Shown one piece after another: positions 1-8,376 of a stretch of 64,000 nt of DNA. The notes below the pieces were generated by a model. It was not told the origin of the DNA and did not search any database. It saw only the letters and a list, made by a program, of their open reading frames with translations. Positions within the stretch are counted from its first letter, which is position 1. Each line of letters starts with the position of its first letter. Both the position numbers and the translations under genes were made by a program. This DNA comes from Nonomuraea antri (GTDB lineage Bacteria > Actinomycetota > Actinomycetes > Streptosporangiales > Streptosporangiaceae): the NCBI RefSeq assembly GCF_013283785.1, contig NZ_JABCPZ010000015.1:21494-85493 (forward strand). The letters run 5' to 3'.

Positions 1-205
1 CCGCGGCGCCGTCCAGCCGGGCGGCGGGCAGCAGGCAGGAGACCACGGGGTCGCCGTCGAGCAGGATCGTGCACGATCCGCAGACCCCGGCGCCGCACGA
101 CACCTTGGTGCCGCACAGGCCCATCTGTTCCCTGATGACGTCGGCGGCGCTCTCGTCGTCGCCGGCGGCAAGGTCGTGTGGACGGCCGTTGAACGTCGCG
201 CGCAT
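1..205 (-). CDS. [2Fe-2S] subunit of a xanthine/CO-dehydrogenase-type molybdenum hydroxylase, N-terminal part (cut by window edge)
   Basis: Reading leftwards from the ATG at 205, 68 codons run off the window edge. The visible part is a ferredoxin-like domain with the cluster motif CGAGVCGSC (Cys37, Cys42, Cys45) and a fourth cysteine at 57, the hallmark of the small iron-sulfur subunit of CoxS/XdhC-type enzymes. This subunit passes electrons between a molybdopterin subunit and a flavin subunit, both presumably encoded beyond the window. A GAAGGG ribosome-binding sequence sits 8 nt before the ATG. It lies downstream of the TetR gene on the same strand, with a palindromic operator between them. 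The substrate cannot be told from this fragment. Confidence 0.85.
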   Translation of the reverse strand, partial: MRATFNGRPHDLAAGDDESAADVIREQMGLCGTKVSCGAGVCGSCTILLDGDPVVSCLLPAARLDGAA

Positions 206-228
206 GGGTCAGCCCTTCTCTGCGCCTA

Positions 229-246
229 GGAGTGAATGTTCACTCC
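229..246. promoter_or_regulatory. TetR-type operator palindrome
   Basis: GGAGTGAATGTTCACTCC has perfect 8-bp arms (GGAGTGAA and TTCACTCC) around a 2-nt centre. It lies between the stop of the TetR gene and the start of the [2Fe-2S] subunit gene. Short-spaced palindromes of this kind are typical TetR-family binding sites, so the neighbouring regulator probably represses the molybdenum hydroxylase genes here. Binding is inferred. Confidence 0.6.
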
Positions 247-280
247 GCAACGGGGCCCTGTCAATGGCCCGCGGCGAGGT

Positions 281-868
281 TCACCCCTTGGCGAGCAGCC
301 CCCAGGTGGCCTCCTCGGCGGCTTCGAACTGCTCGGCATCGAGCCGCAGGCCGCCGGACACGGCCTTGAACAGGCCCACGAACGCGCCGTTGAGCAGGGC
401 GAGCAGCACGGCGGGCTCACCCTTCCTGATCTCGCCGGTGCGCTGGCCCCTGGTGACCAGTTCGAGCCCGAGGGTCTCCAGCCGGGTGGACAACATGCGG
501 CTGTCGGCGTCGAGGTAGATCTCGTGCTGCTGGAACTCCAGGAACGCGAACGCGTCGGGATGCTCGACCGCGAACTCGCGCAGCGCCGCCCACAGCCGGC
601 CGAACGTGACCCGGGCCGGCTCGTCGCCCGCCGAGCTCTCGGCCAGCCGGTCGAGCAGGCGCGACTTCCAGTGCCGGTAGACGGCGTTGCCCAGCGCCTC
701 CTTGCTGGGGAAATGCCGGTAGAGCGTGCCCACGGAGACCCCGGCGAGCTCGGCCACGGCGGCCACCGCGGTGTCACCGTAGGTGCGCTCGGTGAAGACC
801 GCGAGCGCCGCGTCGAGCAGCGCCTGCCTGGTGCGCGTGCCCGCGCGTTCGACCTTGGTCGGGCCCAT
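281..868 (-). CDS. TetR/AcrR family transcriptional regulator
   Basis: This 195-aa protein has the usual TetR length. Its N-terminal helix-turn-helix is clear: the segment DTAVAAVAELAGVSVGTLYRHF (about residues 33-54) contains the GTLYRHF recognition-helix signature. The remaining alpha-helical part (about 60-195) would be the ligand-binding and dimerisation domain, whose ligand is unknown. It starts at ATG 868 and is followed on the same strand by the [2Fe-2S] subunit gene, with an 18-bp palindrome in the 75-bp gap. This suggests local control of that oxidoreductase. Confidence 0.9.
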   Translation of the reverse strand: MGPTKVERAGTRTRQALLDAALAVFTERTYGDTAVAAVAELAGVSVGTLYRHFPSKEALGNAVYRHWKSRLLDRLAESSAGDEPARVTFGRLWAALREFAVEHPDAFAFLEFQQHEIYLDADSRMLSTRLETLGLELVTRGQRTGEIRKGEPAVLLALLNGAFVGLFKAVSGGLRLDAEQFEAAEEATWGLLAKG

Positions 869-1030
869 GCGGGTAAGTATTCGGGCACGTCGAGCCGGTG
901 GTCAACCGGGAACGGAACCACCCCGCCAGAGAAGGAAAAATTACCCTCTGTACATTGATTGTGACGCATCGTGCATGATTTCCCGCTGACCGGGTAACGC
1001 GTCTGCATTGGCTCCGCGAAGGAGGAAACG

Positions 1031-1828
1031 GTGGACATCAACCTAGGGCAAGGCGTGACGGATGCCTGGCGGCAGGTCGCGACGTTCGTTCCGAAGTTCG
1101 TCGCCTTCCTGCTGGTCCTCGTCATCGGCTGGATCGTCGCCAAGGCGCTGTCGAAGGTCGTCGACAAGATCCTGGTGCGCGTCGGCTTCGACCGGGCGGT
1201 CGAGCGCAGCGGCGTGCGCCGCTGGCTGGAGCGCAGCAAGTACGACGCCAGCAGTCTGATCGCCAAGCTGGTCTACTACGCGATCCTGCTGATCACCTTG
1301 CAGATCGCGTTCAGCGTGTTCGGCCCGAACCCGATCTCGGCCATGCTGACCGGGGTGGTGGCGTGGTTGCCGAAGGCGCTGGTCGCCATCGTGATCATCG
1401 TGGTGGCCGGGGCGATCGCCACGGCGGTGAAGGACGTGTGCGCCAGCGCGCTCGGCGGGCTGTCGTACGGCCGGTGGATCGCCACGATCGCATCGATCTT
1501 CATCTGGGCGCTGGGCATCATCGCCGCGCTCAACCAGATCGGGGTGGCCACGACCGTCACGATGCCGGTGCTGATCACGGTGCTGGCCACGATCGGCGCG
1601 GTCGCGGCGATCGGCCTGGGCGGCGGGCTCGTCCGGCCCATGCAGCAGCGCTGGGAGCGCTGGCTGGGCACGCTGGAGGCCGAAGGGCCCAAGGCGCGGG
1701 CGCACGCGGAGGCGTACCAGCGCGGCCGCGAGGACGCCGGCCAGATGGCGCCCGGCGAGCGGACCGCGCCCATCCGCGGCACCGGCCAGGGCGGCGGCGC
1801 GACCCGCGTCGAAGACCCGGAGCGCTGA
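1031..1828 (+). CDS. Conserved TM-helix (CmpX / mechanosensitive-channel-like) membrane protein
   Basis: A 265-aa membrane protein with about five hydrophobic segments (roughly residues 21-41, 78-100, 113-137, 149-170 and 176-198) and a hydrophilic, Gly/Arg-rich C-terminal tail. The repeated pattern of a glycine-rich helix followed by a basic turn (WIVAKALSKVVDKILVRVGFD) matches the conserved TM-helix family related to small-conductance mechanosensitive channels, such as CmpX. The full MscS beta domain is absent, so a role in osmotic or membrane-stress response is only likely. The GTG start has a GGAGGA ribosome-binding site a few bases upstream. It appears monocistronic, with a long hairpin just after the stop. 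Confidence 0.7.
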   Translation: MDINLGQGVTDAWRQVATFVPKFVAFLLVLVIGWIVAKALSKVVDKILVRVGFDRAVERSGVRRWLERSKYDASSLIAKLVYYAILLITLQIAFSVFGPNPISAMLTGVVAWLPKALVAIVIIVVAGAIATAVKDVCASALGGLSYGRWIATIASIFIWALGIIAALNQIGVATTVTMPVLITVLATIGAVAAIGLGGGLVRPMQQRWERWLGTLEAEGPKARAHAEAYQRGREDAGQMAPGERTAPIRGTGQGGGATRVEDPER

Positions 1829-1842
1829 ACCAGGACCGCGAA

Positions 1843-1876
1843 CCGGACCAGGGCGCCCGGGGCCGCCCTGGTCCGG
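1843..1876 (+). terminator. 13-bp perfect hairpin after the TM-helix protein gene
   Basis: CCGGACCAGGGCG (1843-1855) pairs perfectly with CGCCCTGGTCCGG (1864-1876) across an 8-nt loop. It begins 15 nt after the stop codon at 1828. There is no T-tract, as is common for actinobacterial terminators. Its right arm is also the first unit of a 10-bp tandem repeat. Confidence 0.65.
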
Positions 1877-1916
1877 TCTGGTCCGCTCTGGTCCGGCCTG
1901 GTCCGCTCTGGTCCGC
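1867..1916 (+). repeat. Five-copy 10-bp tandem repeat (YCTGGTCCGS)
   Basis: Five successive decamers, variants of TCTGGTCCGC, run head to tail in the gap between two convergent genes. The left arm of the adjacent hairpin (1843-1855) is complementary to the repeat core CTGGTCCG, so it could pair with more than one unit. Confidence 0.85.
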
Positions 1917-1927
1917 CGGTTCAAGGC

Positions 1928-2221
1928 TCAGGCGTAGCCGTGTTCCCTGGCCAGCCAGGCCACGGCGGTGAGCCGGAGCGCGGGCGGCTCGCTCTCGTCG
2001 GAGAAGGTCCAGCCGCGCAGCCGCAGCTCGTCCAGGAAGCCCAGCAGGTAGTCGCCGAGCGTCTCCCGGTCGAGCGCGATCGCGTCACGCAGCACGGCGG
2101 CATGCTGGTCGACGGCGGCGACCAGGCCCGGGTCGGTCTCCATGCGGGCGAGCTGGGCGTGGCCCAGAGTGTCCATCAGCCAGCGCAGCGGCGAGGACGC
2201 CCATCCTTCCTCGAAAAGCAC
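1928..2221 (-). CDS. Small uncharacterised actinobacterial protein (DUF6401-like)
   Basis: A 97-aa soluble protein with no signal peptide or membrane segment. The central DQHAAVLRDAI stretch (about residues 39-49) with flanking Leu-rich helices recalls small actinobacterial proteins annotated as DUF6401, but that match is from memory. The start used is the GTG at 2221; a ribosome-binding site is weak there, and an internal ATG (MDTLGHAQL) is an alternative. It lies downstream of pobA on the same strand and is separated from it by 57 bp. No function can be assigned. Confidence 0.55.
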   Translation of the reverse strand: MLFEEGWASSPLRWLMDTLGHAQLARMETDPGLVAAVDQHAAVLRDAIALDRETLGDYLLGFLDELRLRGWTFSDESEPPALRLTAVAWLAREHGYA

Positions 2222-2278
2222 CAGCCAACCTTAAAGCACTTCTGACCCTGCCTTGACGTGATCACCCAGGTCAGCGGC

Positions 2279-3439
2279 CTACCAGGGCAGTCCGACGTAG
2301 TTCTCGGCGAGCGTGGTGGCCGCCGGCTCCGAGGACGTCACGTAGTCCAGGTACGACAGCTGCAGCCGCCGCCCGTAGGCGTCGTCCTCCTCGAACGTGT
2401 GCAGCAGCGTCGTCATCCACCACGAGAAGTGCTGGGCCCGCCACACCCGCTTGAGACAGGCCGCCGAGTACCCGTCGAGCAGGTCGGACGAGCCGTGCTC
2501 GAAGAAGCGCGCCAGCGCCTCGGTCAGCACGCGGACGTCGGCCACGGCCAGGTTCAGCCCCTTGGCCCCGGTGGGCGGCACGATGTGGGCGGCGTCCCCG
2601 GCCAGGTAGAGCCGGCCGTACTGCATGGGCTCGGCGACGAACGACCGCATCGGGGTGACGCTCTTCTCCACGATCACGCCGGTGGTCAGGGCGAAGCCGG
2701 GCACGCTCTCCAGCCGGGCCTTCAGCTCGGCCCAGATCCGCTCGTCCGGCCATTCCTCGATCGTGGCGTCCGGCGGGACCTGCAGGTAGAAGCGGCTGAC
2801 GGTGGGCGAGCGCATGCTGTGCAGGGCGAAGCCGCGCTCGGTGCGGCAGTAGATCAGCTCCTCCGACGACGGCGGCACCGCGGCCAGGACGCCGAGCCAG
2901 GCGAACGGGTAGTCCCGCTCGAACACCGTCAGGACGCCCTCCGGGATGGACGGCCTGGACACGCCGTGGAAGCCGTCGCAGCCGGCGATCACGTCGCAGT
3001 CGAGCCGCTGCCCGCCGCCGAAGGTCACGTACGGCCGGGACTCCAGGGAGTGCAGCGCCACGTCCTCGACCTCGAACCGCACGTCGCCGCCTGCCGCCAG
3101 CCTCGCCGCGATCAGGTCCTTGACCACCTCCTGCTGCCCGTACACGGTGATGGCCCGGCCGGGCACCAGTTTCTCGAACGGGATGCGGTGCCCGGCGCCC
3201 TCGTACCTGAGCTCGATGCCGTGGTGCGGCAGGCCCTCGCGCCGCAGCCGTTCGCCCACCCCCGCCTCGACCAGCGTGTCCACGGTCCCCTGCTCCAGCA
3301 CGCCGGCGCGGACGCGGCGCTCGACGTAGTCGCGGCTGCGCCGTTCGAGCACCACCGAGGAGATGCCGCGCAGGTGCAGCAGATGGGACAACAGCAGTCC
3401 AGCGGGGCCCGCCCCGATGATCCCGACCTGAGTTCGCAT
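2279..3439 (-). CDS. pobA: 4-hydroxybenzoate 3-monooxygenase
   Basis: A 386-aa flavoprotein hydroxylase that converts 4-hydroxybenzoate to protocatechuate with NAD(P)H and O2, feeding the beta-ketoadipate pathway. The N-terminal FAD dinucleotide-binding motif GAGPAGLLL (residues 9-17), the RVRAGVLEQG segment near residue 42 and the C-terminal FAD motif LYLAGDAAHIVPPTGAKGLN (about 275-294) are characteristic of PobA. Length matches the family (about 390). It starts at ATG 3439 without an obvious ribosome-binding site. It is divergent from an IclR-type regulator, and a palindrome (3483-3499) lies between them, which points to PobR/PcaU-like control. Protocatechuate ring-cleavage genes are not in this window. 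Confidence 0.9.
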   Translation of the reverse strand: MRTQVGIIGAGPAGLLLSHLLHLRGISSVVLERRSRDYVERRVRAGVLEQGTVDTLVEAGVGERLRREGLPHHGIELRYEGAGHRIPFEKLVPGRAITVYGQQEVVKDLIAARLAAGGDVRFEVEDVALHSLESRPYVTFGGGQRLDCDVIAGCDGFHGVSRPSIPEGVLTVFERDYPFAWLGVLAAVPPSSEELIYCRTERGFALHSMRSPTVSRFYLQVPPDATIEEWPDERIWAELKARLESVPGFALTTGVIVEKSVTPMRSFVAEPMQYGRLYLAGDAAHIVPPTGAKGLNLAVADVRVLTEALARFFEHGSSDLLDGYSAACLKRVWRAQHFSWWMTTLLHTFEEDDAYGRRLQLSYLDYVTSSEPAATTLAENYVGLPW

Positions 3440-3482
3440 GAGGGAAGCATGCGGTGCCGGGCGGCGCGACGCCGAGTACGCC

Positions 3483-3499
3483 CTTCCACTGAGTGGAAG
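3483..3499. promoter_or_regulatory. IclR-type operator palindrome between pobA and its regulator
   Basis: CTTCCACTGAGTGGAAG has perfect 8-bp arms (CTTCCACT and AGTGGAAG) around one central base. It sits 43 bp upstream of pobA and 21 bp upstream of the IclR gene start at 3520. TTCCA/TGGAA half-sites are typical of IclR-family operators, so it probably serves both divergent promoters. Confidence 0.6.
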
Positions 3500-3519
3500 A
3501 ATCGGGCAGGATCGCCCCC

Positions 3520-4296
3520 ATGGCGGGAGGGTCTCGGGAGGCCGGGCGCACGGTGACGGCCAAGGTGCTGGCCATACTGGGCGCGTTCGACGCCGCGCAT
3601 CCGCGGCTCACGCTCACCGACGTGGCCAGGCGCAGCGGCGTGCCGCTGAGCACGGCGCACCGGCTGGTGGCCGAGCTGGAGTCCGGGCAGGCGCTCGGCC
3701 GCGCGCCCGACGGGCGGCTGCAGGTGGGCCCGCGGCTGTGGGAGCTGGGCCGGCTCGCCCCGGGCGGGCTGCGCGAGCTGGCGCATCCGTGGCTGCAGGA
3801 GCTGTTCCTGTCGACCGGCGAGAACGTGCACCTGGCCGTGCGTGACGGCGTGGAGGTGCGTTACGTGGACAAGGTGTACGGCAGGCGCGCGGTGCCCATC
3901 GTGTCCAGGACCGGCGGCCGGCTGCCCCTGCACCCGACCGGGGTGGGCAAGGCGCTGCTGGCCCACGCGCCCGACTGGTTCGTCACGTCCTACCTGGCCC
4001 GCGAGCTGGAACGGCCCACCCCGCACACCATCACCGAGCCCGGCCGGCTGGCCAGGGAGCTGGCGCTGGTGCGGGCGCAGGGACACGCGCTGACGTACGA
4101 GGAGATGACGCTGGGCTCCTGCTCGGCGGCGGCGCCCGTCCTGGTCGGCGGGCGGGCCGTCGCGGCGGTGGGCATCGTGCTCGCCTCGCGCCGGGCGCGC
4201 GAGCTGCCCCGGCTGGTCGAGCCGCTGAAGCAGGCCGCCGCCGAGATCGCCCGCGCGTGCTCGGCGACGGCGCACGGCCCGGACACCTGGGCCTGA
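3520..4296 (+). CDS. IclR family transcriptional regulator of pobA (PobR/PcaU-like)
   Basis: About 258 aa with an N-terminal winged helix-turn-helix (AKVLAILGAFDA...LTLTDVARRSGVPLSTAHRLVAELE) and a C-terminal effector-binding domain containing PLHPTGVGKALLA and the YEEMTLGSCSAAAPV segment, all standard for IclR proteins. The ATG at 3520 is preferred because a GCAGGA ribosome-binding sequence lies 8 nt upstream; an in-frame GTG at 3493 lies inside the operator palindrome and lacks one. Divergent arrangement with pobA and the shared palindrome suggest it senses 4-hydroxybenzoate or a related aromatic acid. It ends 2 bp before the convergent ThDP-enzyme gene. Confidence 0.85.
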   Translation: MAGGSREAGRTVTAKVLAILGAFDAAHPRLTLTDVARRSGVPLSTAHRLVAELESGQALGRAPDGRLQVGPRLWELGRLAPGGLRELAHPWLQELFLSTGENVHLAVRDGVEVRYVDKVYGRRAVPIVSRTGGRLPLHPTGVGKALLAHAPDWFVTSYLARELERPTPHTITEPGRLARELALVRAQGHALTYEEMTLGSCSAAAPVLVGGRAVAAVGIVLASRRARELPRLVEPLKQAAAEIARACSATAHGPDTWA

Positions 4297-4298
4297 CG

Positions 4299-6056
4299 TC
4301 ACATCTTCTGGATCTTGTCCTTGGCCAGCGTGGTGGCGATCGACGCCTTGTGCGGCTGGCCCTTGAGGAACGCCTGGGCGAAGCTCTTGGCCTGGTCGTA
4401 GGAGACCTTGCCGGGCATGGGCGGCTCGTTCGGGTTGACGTCCACGTCCACCAGGGCCGGGCCGTCGTGCGCGAGCGCCTGCTCGACGGCGCTGCCCAGG
4501 TCCTTCGACTTGATGATCTTGGCGCCGAAGCCGCCGCAGGACCTGGCCCAGGCGGAGAAGTCGGCCTCCGGCCGGTTGAAGCGCACGCCGTGCTCGGGGT
4601 AGCCGAGGACCATCTGCTCCCACAGGATCTGGCCGAGCGAGTTGTTGTTGTTGATGATCACCTTGATCGGCAGCCGGTGCTGCACGGCGGTGAGGAACTC
4701 GGCCATCAGCATCGCGAAGCCGCCGTCGCCGACGAACGCGATGACCTGCCTGCGCGGGTAGGCGATCTGCATGGCGATCGCGTACGGCAGCCCGGGCGCC
4801 ATCGTGGCCAGCGTGCCCGACAGGTAGAACTCGCGCATGCCGCGGATCGTCCAGTGCCTGGCCGCCCAGGTGGCGATCGTGCCGCTGTCGCAGGTGAGTA
4901 TGGCGTCGTCGGTGGCCAGCTCGTCCACCACGGACATGAGGTACTGGGGCGCGATCGGGTCGCGCTTGCCGTTCTCCAGCGCCTTCATCTCCGCGCGCCA
5001 CTCGGTCATCAGCTTGTGGTAGCGGGCGACGTGGTTCGGCTTGCGCGGGGTGAGCAGCGGCAGCAGCGCCTTCAGCCCCTCCTTGGCGTCGCAGACGATC
5101 GGCACGTCGGTGGGGATCCTGGTCCCGGCGCGCACCGGGTCGGCCTCCAGCTGCACCACCTGGGCCTTGCCCGGCGAGGGCAGGAACTTGGTGTAGGGGA
5201 AGTTGGTGCCGACCATGAGCAGCGCGTCGGTGTCCTCCATCAGCTCCTCGCTCGGCTTGGTGCCGAGCAGGCCGATGCCACCGGTGGTGTACGGCGAGTC
5301 GTCGGGCACCACGGCCTTGCCGGGCAGCGTCTTGACCACCGGCGCGCTCATCGCCTCGGCCACGGCCAGCACCTCGTGCCTGGCGTGCAGCGCGCCCTGG
5401 CCGACCAGGATGGCCGGGCGCTTGGCGGCGTTGAGTATCTCGGCCGCGCGGGCGATGTCCTCCTGGCGCGGGATCCCGGCCGGGCGCAGGTAGGTGGCCG
5501 CCGTCTGCGGCGCCCTGACCGGCCCGACCGTCTTGTACGGCTCCTCCCCCGCCTCGGCCACCTGGATGTCGTTGGGCAGCGTCAGGTGCGACACGCCGCG
5601 CCGGGCGTACGAGGTCCTGATCGCCAGGTCCACCAGCGAGGGGAGCTGGGTCGGGTTGGTGACCATCATGTTGTACTCGGCGACGTCCTGGAACAGGTGG
5701 TCGAGGTGGACCTCCTGCTGGTAGCCGGTGCCGAGCACGGCCGTCTCCTGCATGCCGGTGATGGCCAGCACGGGCACGTGGTCGAGCTTGGCGTCGTAGA
5801 GGCCGTTGAGCAGGTGCACGCCGCCGGGCCCGGACGTGGCCAGGCACACCCCGATCTTCCCGGTGGCCTTGGCGTAGCCGGTGGCCATGAAGGCGGCCGC
5901 CTCCTCGTGGTGCACGAGGACGAAGCGCACCTTGTCCTGGTGGCGCCGCAGCCCTTCCATGATGCCGTTGATGCCGTCGCCCGGCATGCCGAAGATGGTG
6001 TCCACACCCCAGTCGGCGAGCCGTTCTATCAGGGATTCTGATGCGATTCGAGCCAT
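4299..6056 (-). CDS. Thiamine pyrophosphate-dependent enzyme, pyruvate oxidase/pyruvate dehydrogenase (quinone)-like
   Basis: A 585-aa protein with the three-domain layout of the ThDP/acetohydroxyacid synthase family. The N-terminal PYR domain carries the catalytic glutamate in VHHEEAAAFMA (about residues 48-58) and SGPGGVHLLNGLYDAK. The central FAD-type domain follows, then a C-terminal PP domain with the ThDP-Mg motif GDGGFAMLM...NNNNSLGQI. Similarity is closest to PoxB-like pyruvate oxidases rather than acetolactate synthases, but substrate cannot be proven. The ATG at 6056 is preceded by GGGGTAGGGCC. It is divergent from the NmrA-like reductase gene, with mirrored leader sequences. Confidence 0.8.
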   Translation of the reverse strand: MARIASESLIERLADWGVDTIFGMPGDGINGIMEGLRRHQDKVRFVLVHHEEAAAFMATGYAKATGKIGVCLATSGPGGVHLLNGLYDAKLDHVPVLAITGMQETAVLGTGYQQEVHLDHLFQDVAEYNMMVTNPTQLPSLVDLAIRTSYARRGVSHLTLPNDIQVAEAGEEPYKTVGPVRAPQTAATYLRPAGIPRQEDIARAAEILNAAKRPAILVGQGALHARHEVLAVAEAMSAPVVKTLPGKAVVPDDSPYTTGGIGLLGTKPSEELMEDTDALLMVGTNFPYTKFLPSPGKAQVVQLEADPVRAGTRIPTDVPIVCDAKEGLKALLPLLTPRKPNHVARYHKLMTEWRAEMKALENGKRDPIAPQYLMSVVDELATDDAILTCDSGTIATWAARHWTIRGMREFYLSGTLATMAPGLPYAIAMQIAYPRRQVIAFVGDGGFAMLMAEFLTAVQHRLPIKVIINNNNSLGQILWEQMVLGYPEHGVRFNRPEADFSAWARSCGGFGAKIIKSKDLGSAVEQALAHDGPALVDVDVNPNEPPMPGKVSYDQAKSFAQAFLKGQPHKASIATTLAKDKIQKM

Positions 6057-6060
6057 ATGA

Positions 6061-6141
6061 CCGGCCCTACCCCGCTCTTTGCCGTGCAGACGCCGCCGCC
6101 AGATTCATTGTCAATTCGAGGGAATGCGGGGTAGGGGCCGG
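6061..6141. repeat. Imperfect 15/16-bp inverted repeat framing a divergent intergenic region
   Basis: CCGGCCCTACCCCGC (6061-6075) is the reverse complement, apart from one extra base, of GCGGGGTAGGGGCCGG (6126-6141). Each arm lies directly upstream of one of the two divergent start codons (6056 and 6145), so both messages begin with nearly identical G-rich leaders containing their ribosome-binding sites. Confidence 0.75.
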
Positions 6142-6144
6142 TGC

Positions 6145-7040
<896 letters not shown>

Positions 7041-7044
<4 letters not shown>

Positions 7045-8285
7045 CCGCCCTCCGCCGGCCTGCGCCCGGGACGGCGGGCCGTGCGCGGATCGGCCCAGTC
7101 GACGCCTTCCCACGGGTCGTAGTCGACCTCCAGCGGCTCCTGCGGCGGCCGCTCGGACTCCGGCACGTGCTGCAGGTTGACCCTGATCCGGTACCACACG
7201 CTGCTGCGCCCGCGCATGCCGTCGACCAGCACGTCGGCGGGCTCCAGCCGGGCGGCCACCTCGGGGTGGCGGGCCTTCCAGCGCTCGAACCCGGCCATGG
7301 CCTCGTCCTTGTGCTGGGCCTTGGCGATCTCGATCAGCGGCATGGTCTGCTGCCTGCGCCCGCTGCCCTTGGGCGGCTTGGGCGCGGGCCCCAGCTCCTC
7401 GGCCAGCTCCAGCAGGCCGTCGAGCGAGCCGGCGTGCAGGTCCATGTCCTCCCACGGGTCGCCGCGCTCGGCCAGCCGCTTCGGCACGGTGTCGACGGTG
7501 AACGCCTCGGGCCGGCAGCCGGGCACCTCGTCCCAGGTCAGCGGGGTGGACACGCGGGCATCGGGCACCGCGCGGACCGAGTAGGCGGAGGCCACCGTGC
7601 GGTCGTAGGCGTTCTGGTTGAAGTCGACGAACACGCCGTGCCGCTCTTCCTTCCACCACCGGCTGGTGGCCAGGCCGGGGGCGCGCCGCTCGACCTCACG
7701 GGCCACGGTCTCGGCGGCCTTGCGCACCTTGGCGAACGGCCATCTCCGCTCGATGCGGGCGTAGACGTGGAAGCCGCGCGAGCCCGACGTCTTGGGCCAG
7801 GCGGTCAGCCCGTGGTCTGCCAGCACCTCGCGGGCCACCTGCGCGGTGGCGAGCACGTCGGCCCACTCCACGCCGGGCACCGGGTCGAGGTCGATGCGCA
7901 GCTCGTCGGGGTGCGCGAGGTCGTCGGCGCGGACGGGATGCGGATTGAGGTCGACGCACCCCAGGTTGACCACCCACAGCAGCTGCGCCAGGTCGGTGCA
8001 GACCACCTCTTCCGCGCTCAGACCGGACCGGTAGCGCAGCTCGGCCACCTCGATCCAGTCGGGCCGCTTGGCGGGGGCCCGCTTCTGGAAGAACGCCTCC
8101 TCCTCGATGCCGTGCACGAACCGCTTGAGCACCATGGGCCGCCCGTGCACCCCGCGCAGCGCCGCCTCGCCGACCGCCTGGTAGAACCGGATCAGGTCGA
8201 GCTTGGTGTGCCCCGACTGCGGGAAGACCACCTTGTCGGGGCTGGTGACGCGGACTTCCCGCCCGGCGACCTCGATGTCAGGCAT
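7041..8285 (-). CDS. Stand-alone LigD-type DNA polymerase/primase (archaeo-eukaryotic primase fold)
   Basis: About 414 aa. The first ~290 residues match the polymerase domain of LigD: VTSPDKVVFPQSGHTKLDLIRFY start, the metal-binding motif ELRIDLDPVPG, and the nucleotide-binding motif KTSGSRGFHVYARI. This domain fills gaps and adds ribonucleotides in bacterial non-homologous end joining. There is no ligase or nuclease domain fused to it, and no Ku gene is nearby, so it is a separate polymerase. A ~110-aa basic, Pro-rich C-terminal extension follows. The ATG at 8285 (MPDIEVAGREV) is chosen because homology begins there. The stop overlaps the convergent neighbour by 4 bp. Confidence 0.85.
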
Positions 8286-8376
8286 AAGGTCACGATACGC
8301 GGACGGTCCGACAATCCTCCCGAGGTGCACGCTACGGTTCGTGCAATCGATCATCTTTGACCTACGGGGGTCTTCG

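Noticed and set aside
1043..1924. Long antisense reading frame over the TM-helix protein gene
   Set aside because: Arg/Asp/Gly-rich composition typical of a GC shadow frame; the sense strand encodes clear membrane helices with a ribosome-binding site.
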